8,225 bases of DNA from Spirochaetales bacterium (GTDB taxonomy: Bacteria; Spirochaetota; Spirochaetia; B11-G9): the NCBI GenBank assembly GCA_027077185.1, contig JALTGJ010000337.1, positions 1 to 8,225 of the forward strand, given 5' to 3'. The first letter of the stretch is position 1. Every line of letters begins with the position of its first letter. The translations under genes and the position numbers were made by a program. Positions 6,266-8,225 of the stretch are shown here, piece after piece. Under the pieces are notes generated by a model that was not told the origin of the DNA, did not search any database, and saw nothing but the letters and a program-made list of their open reading frames with translations.

Positions 6266-6912
6266 AGTAAACATTTTTCTTTAATAGATTTCTTAGAATT
6301 AGTACATGAAGAAGACAAACAAAACCTTCTTGATATTACAAAAATATTTTTTAATGAAAACAAGGAAATATTAACATTTGATCTTCGTGTAAAGGATACA
6401 AAAGGAAAATATCAATGGATAGAAATTATAGATACTTTAGAAAGAGATACAAATGAAAATCCATTAAAATTAGCAGGAATTTTAATAAAAGTTGGTTCAA
6501 GAAAGAAAATTGAAATTAAATTAAAAAAAGAAGCTGAAACAGACCACCTTACAGGAATTCTTAATAGAAGAGTATTTTGGGAAAAACTTGATCATCAAAT
6601 AAATAAATCAAAAAACAGAAATAATAGTTTTCATTACTCATTCTTGATATTGATCATTTTAAACAGGTAAATGATACATGGGGACATCCTGCAGGAGATG
6701 AAATTCTAAAACATTTCACAATCCTATGCCTTAAAGAATTACGAGATGGTGATATTTTTGCAAGAGTTGGTGGAGAAGAGTTTGCACAAATACTTCAAAA
6801 CTCAACAGAAAAAGCAGCTTTAAAAGTAGGAGAAAGAATACGCATAGCAGTAAAATTTGGTCTAATTATTATAAGAAACAAAATTATAAGGCACAAGATC
6901 ACGGAACGCTAA
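6266..6912 (+). pseudogene. Decayed PAS-GGDEF diguanylate cyclase, truncated at both ends and frameshifted
   Basis: The intact ancestor would make cyclic di-GMP from two GTP. The beginning is the later part of a PAS_3-type sensor domain (FLELVHEEDKQ, RVKDTKGKYQWIEI, then a GILIKVGSRKKIE exit strand). The GGDEF domain starts with DHLTGILNRR (6542-6571). That frame ends at TAA 6668-6670. Reading one frame over from 6628 restores FSLLILDIDHFKQVND and TWGHPAGDEIL, an RxxD inhibitory-site motif (RDGD) and the active-site GGEEF (6769-6783). The shift lies in the T4 run 6628-6631, consistent with loss of one T. After GERIRIAVK the conserved SIGVA-type C-terminal part, about 45 residues, is absent and the frame ends at 6912 in unrelated sequence. 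Codons are more A/T-ending than in the barrel part. No functional enzyme is expected. Confidence 0.85.
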
Positions 6913-7010
6913 ATGAAATGGCAGTGAAAACTTGAAATTAGAATATTGGAGCCTTTAAACTCAGCCACTACATTCACAGCAAATAGATGCTCCCTCATTG
7001 TAATTTTTTT

Positions 7011-7601
7011 TTAGTTATCATATTCCTGAATTAAACCATATAAAATTTCTGCTACCACAATTACGTCTATACCTATCTGAGCATAAAACGAACTGGTTAT
7101 GTTAGTAAATATATAGCCCAACTCTACATTAATAATATTAATATTATCATAATATGATACGCTGTCATCATCAAATAGGCATATTGAAAACAGCAGCCCC
7201 GACTGCAATCTAAAATATTCTGGTTTATTATTCCCCAACATGTGAATTGTAGAAAAAGGACCCAAAACAAAATTCCCATCCTTTAAAAGATCATAATAAA
7301 CAGTTGCGTTTACAAATGTTGATGAGAGAACGCTTGTATCTTTCATACTCCAGTAAATGGACAATGGAGAAACGTCAAAACCAAAACCATTCTCAGATTG
7401 ATATGCAAAATCAAGAAAATGACCAAGTAAGTATCCATCTTCGAAGCCATCTTCGTTAGAGATACCAACGCTAATAACTCCAGGGCTAATATGGAAATCT
7501 CCCGAATATATATTAATAGGCAATAAAAACAATAATAGCAGGAAAATTATCAGCTTTTGTTTAGATATAATAGAAATGTATTTTCGGTCAAGTAACCACA
7601 T
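7011..7601 (-). CDS. Exported protein of unknown function, possible small outer-membrane barrel
   Basis: I do not recognise the family of this 196-aa protein. Residues 15-33 form a strongly hydrophobic signal segment (KQKLIIFLLLLFLLPINIYS, cleavage near Ser33). It is preceded by an unusually long polar N-region, so the true start may differ, but no later Met precedes the segment. The mature part shows alternating aromatic and polar strands with Gly-rich turns (ISPGVISVGIS, FGFDVSPLSIYW, INVELGYIFTN, SFYAQIGIDVIVVAEI), compatible with a small beta-barrel or periplasmic protein. The ribosome site is weak: GAGAG lies about 11 nt before the ATG. The gene is AT-rich and stands alone, facing the diguanylate cyclase remnant with about 100 bases between. 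No terminator is visible downstream. Confidence 0.75.
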   Translation of the reverse strand: MWLLDRKYISIISKQKLIIFLLLLFLLPINIYSGDFHISPGVISVGISNEDGFEDGYLLGHFLDFAYQSENGFGFDVSPLSIYWSMKDTSVLSSTFVNATVYYDLLKDGNFVLGPFSTIHMLGNNKPEYFRLQSGLLFSICLFDDDSVSYYDNINIINVELGYIFTNITSSFYAQIGIDVIVVAEILYGLIQEYDN

Positions 7602-8105
7602 TATATTTTATTCTCTCTTACCATTGCATAACCGCTTTAATAAAGTATATCAATTCTTTGTATATTAATCTAAAAAAAACCACTTAATTTGTGCATGCTT
7701 TCGCAGAGGGCTGGCAGGTATGCTAAGTAAAATTTAGTTACAATCCGGATTGGTGTCAATATTAAGATTCACGGTCTGTGCTTGAATATCTTATTTTAAA
7801 AACATGTTTCTGTCGGTGTAAATTTCTATTTCTGCAGATGAGAGAATATCAGGAGTTCTGTTAGTTCTTTGTCCCTGCTTTTCCTTTTGGCGTCCATTTC
7901 GAGGGGGGTTTTACAGTATTCCCAGGTTATCAGGCCAAAGTTTGTCATTTGTTGTAGTTCCTGGTGTGGTGTTCACTGTGGTTGCTGCGGAGCATTTTAT
8001 CGTTGTAGGGATTTTTCTGCCTGTTTCCTGCGAAACGTCGGAGATATTCTTTTCTGGTTATCCAGAATTGTCTGATTGTTTTTAAATTGACTTGAAGGCT
8101 CAGAT
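7602..8105. other. Gene-less stretch with a GC-richer block of unknown nature
   Basis: Positions 7602-7830 are AT-rich with no reading frame or structure I trust. From about 7830 to 8110 the sequence becomes visibly richer in G and C, G/T-biased on the + strand. Both strands have only short frames with TTG starts and no ribosome site: a Cys-rich 68-codon frame on + (7869-8075) and a 60-codon frame on - (7945-8127). Neither resembles a known protein. The block leads straight into a strong + strand terminator, so it may be an untranslated RNA, the 3' end of a decayed gene, or a foreign fragment. Confidence 0.4.
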
Positions 8106-8159
8106 CGGTTCCCGCAGAAACCTTCAAAGAATAGAAGGTTTCGCTACAAACCGTTTTTT
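8106..8159 (+). terminator. Bipartite Rho-independent terminator
   Basis: GAAACCTTC (8117-8125) and GAAGGTTTC (8134-8142) form a perfect 9-bp stem around an 8-base loop. An outer stem CGGTT (8106-8110) with AACCG (8149-8153) encloses a symmetric 6x6 internal loop, and T6 (8154-8159) follows at once. Polarity is for + strand transcripts. No + gene ends before it, which is why the upstream block deserves attention. Confidence 0.75.
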
Positions 8160-8225
8160 ATATCAAGAAAAATGTTTTTGCATGCCATATGAGTTAATAA
8201 AAATCAAAATGAGAATTACTTCTGT

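Noticed and set aside
6855..6960. Possible integron attC-like site after the cyclase remnant (TCTAAT ... ATTAGA)
   Set aside because: The outer arms pair weakly, there are no GTTRRRY/RYYYAAC core sites, and there is no integrase or cassette pattern.
7869..8075. Cys-rich 68-codon frame on the + strand
   Set aside because: TTG start, no ribosome site, and no recognisable protein pattern. The cysteines reflect TGT/TGC richness of the G/T-biased strand.
7945..8127. 60-codon frame on the - strand, considered as a transposase remnant
   Set aside because: TTG start inside the terminator hairpin, no known transposase motif, and no inverted terminal repeats or duplications nearby.
8205..8225. GAGAATTACT stretch resembling half a Fur box at the right edge
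   Set aside because: Too short and cut by the window end; not distinguishable from chance.
1..8225. Defence system, CRISPR array, prophage or complete insertion sequence
   Set aside because: No spaced direct repeats, transposase, integrase, nuclease or phage genes could be read on either strand.

Overview
The window looks like a chromosomal segment from a low-to-mid GC Gram-negative-type bacterium. A spirochaete (Treponema/Spirochaeta type) is my best guess. The guess rests on a type III glutamine synthetase, several signal-peptide-bearing envelope proteins, a FecR-domain protein outside any iron-transport context, and strongly AT-biased codons in part of the window. The taxonomic call is inference; no rRNA or tRNA is present to settle it.

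Layout. Positions 1-154 are the control region of a type III glutamine synthetase gene (glnN, 155-2278, +). A textbook sigma-54 (-24/-12) promoter, TGGCACG-N4-TTGCA, lies at 117-132. Its -24 half sits inside the right arm of a long near-perfect hairpin (75-127), and ACAT/ATGT dyads lie at enhancer-like distance upstream (1-44). Palindromes carrying the same TGTAKGGG edge motif occur on both sides of glnN (75-127, 2304-2340, and a decayed one at 2367-2396).

Positions 2476-4781 hold a minus-strand operon of three genes that overlap by 11 and 8 bases. In transcription order they are an exported 390-aa protein of unknown function, a 98-aa protein of unknown function, and an exported M23 (LytM-type) zinc metallopeptidase with all expected metal and catalytic residues. 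Its promoter is probably the extended -10 at 4909-4917, inside a small dyad.

The divergent spacer (4782-5116) also holds a good sigma-70-type promoter for fecR-like (5117-5782, +), an exported FecR-domain protein. Downstream is a decayed chimera. The first part of a signal-peptide-bearing beta-barrel-like gene (from 5808, frameshifted at a T8 run) runs in frame into the C-terminal part of a PAS-GGDEF diguanylate cyclase, which is itself frameshifted at about 6628 and truncated after the GGEEF motif (ends 6912). This looks like a deletion scar between two genes.

Positions 7011-7601 (-) encode an exported, possibly outer-membrane protein of unknown family. The last 620 bases have no convincing gene. 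They contain a GC-richer block (about 7830-8110) that ends in a bipartite hairpin plus T6 terminator on the + strand (8106-8159), so an untranslated RNA or a decayed gene may lie there.

How it fits together: glnN is probably nitrogen-regulated through sigma-54 and an enhancer-binding protein. The rest is largely cell-envelope biology (peptidoglycan hydrolase operon, FecR-domain protein, barrel-like proteins) with one eroded c-di-GMP signalling gene. I see no mobile-element gene, CRISPR array, or defence system.
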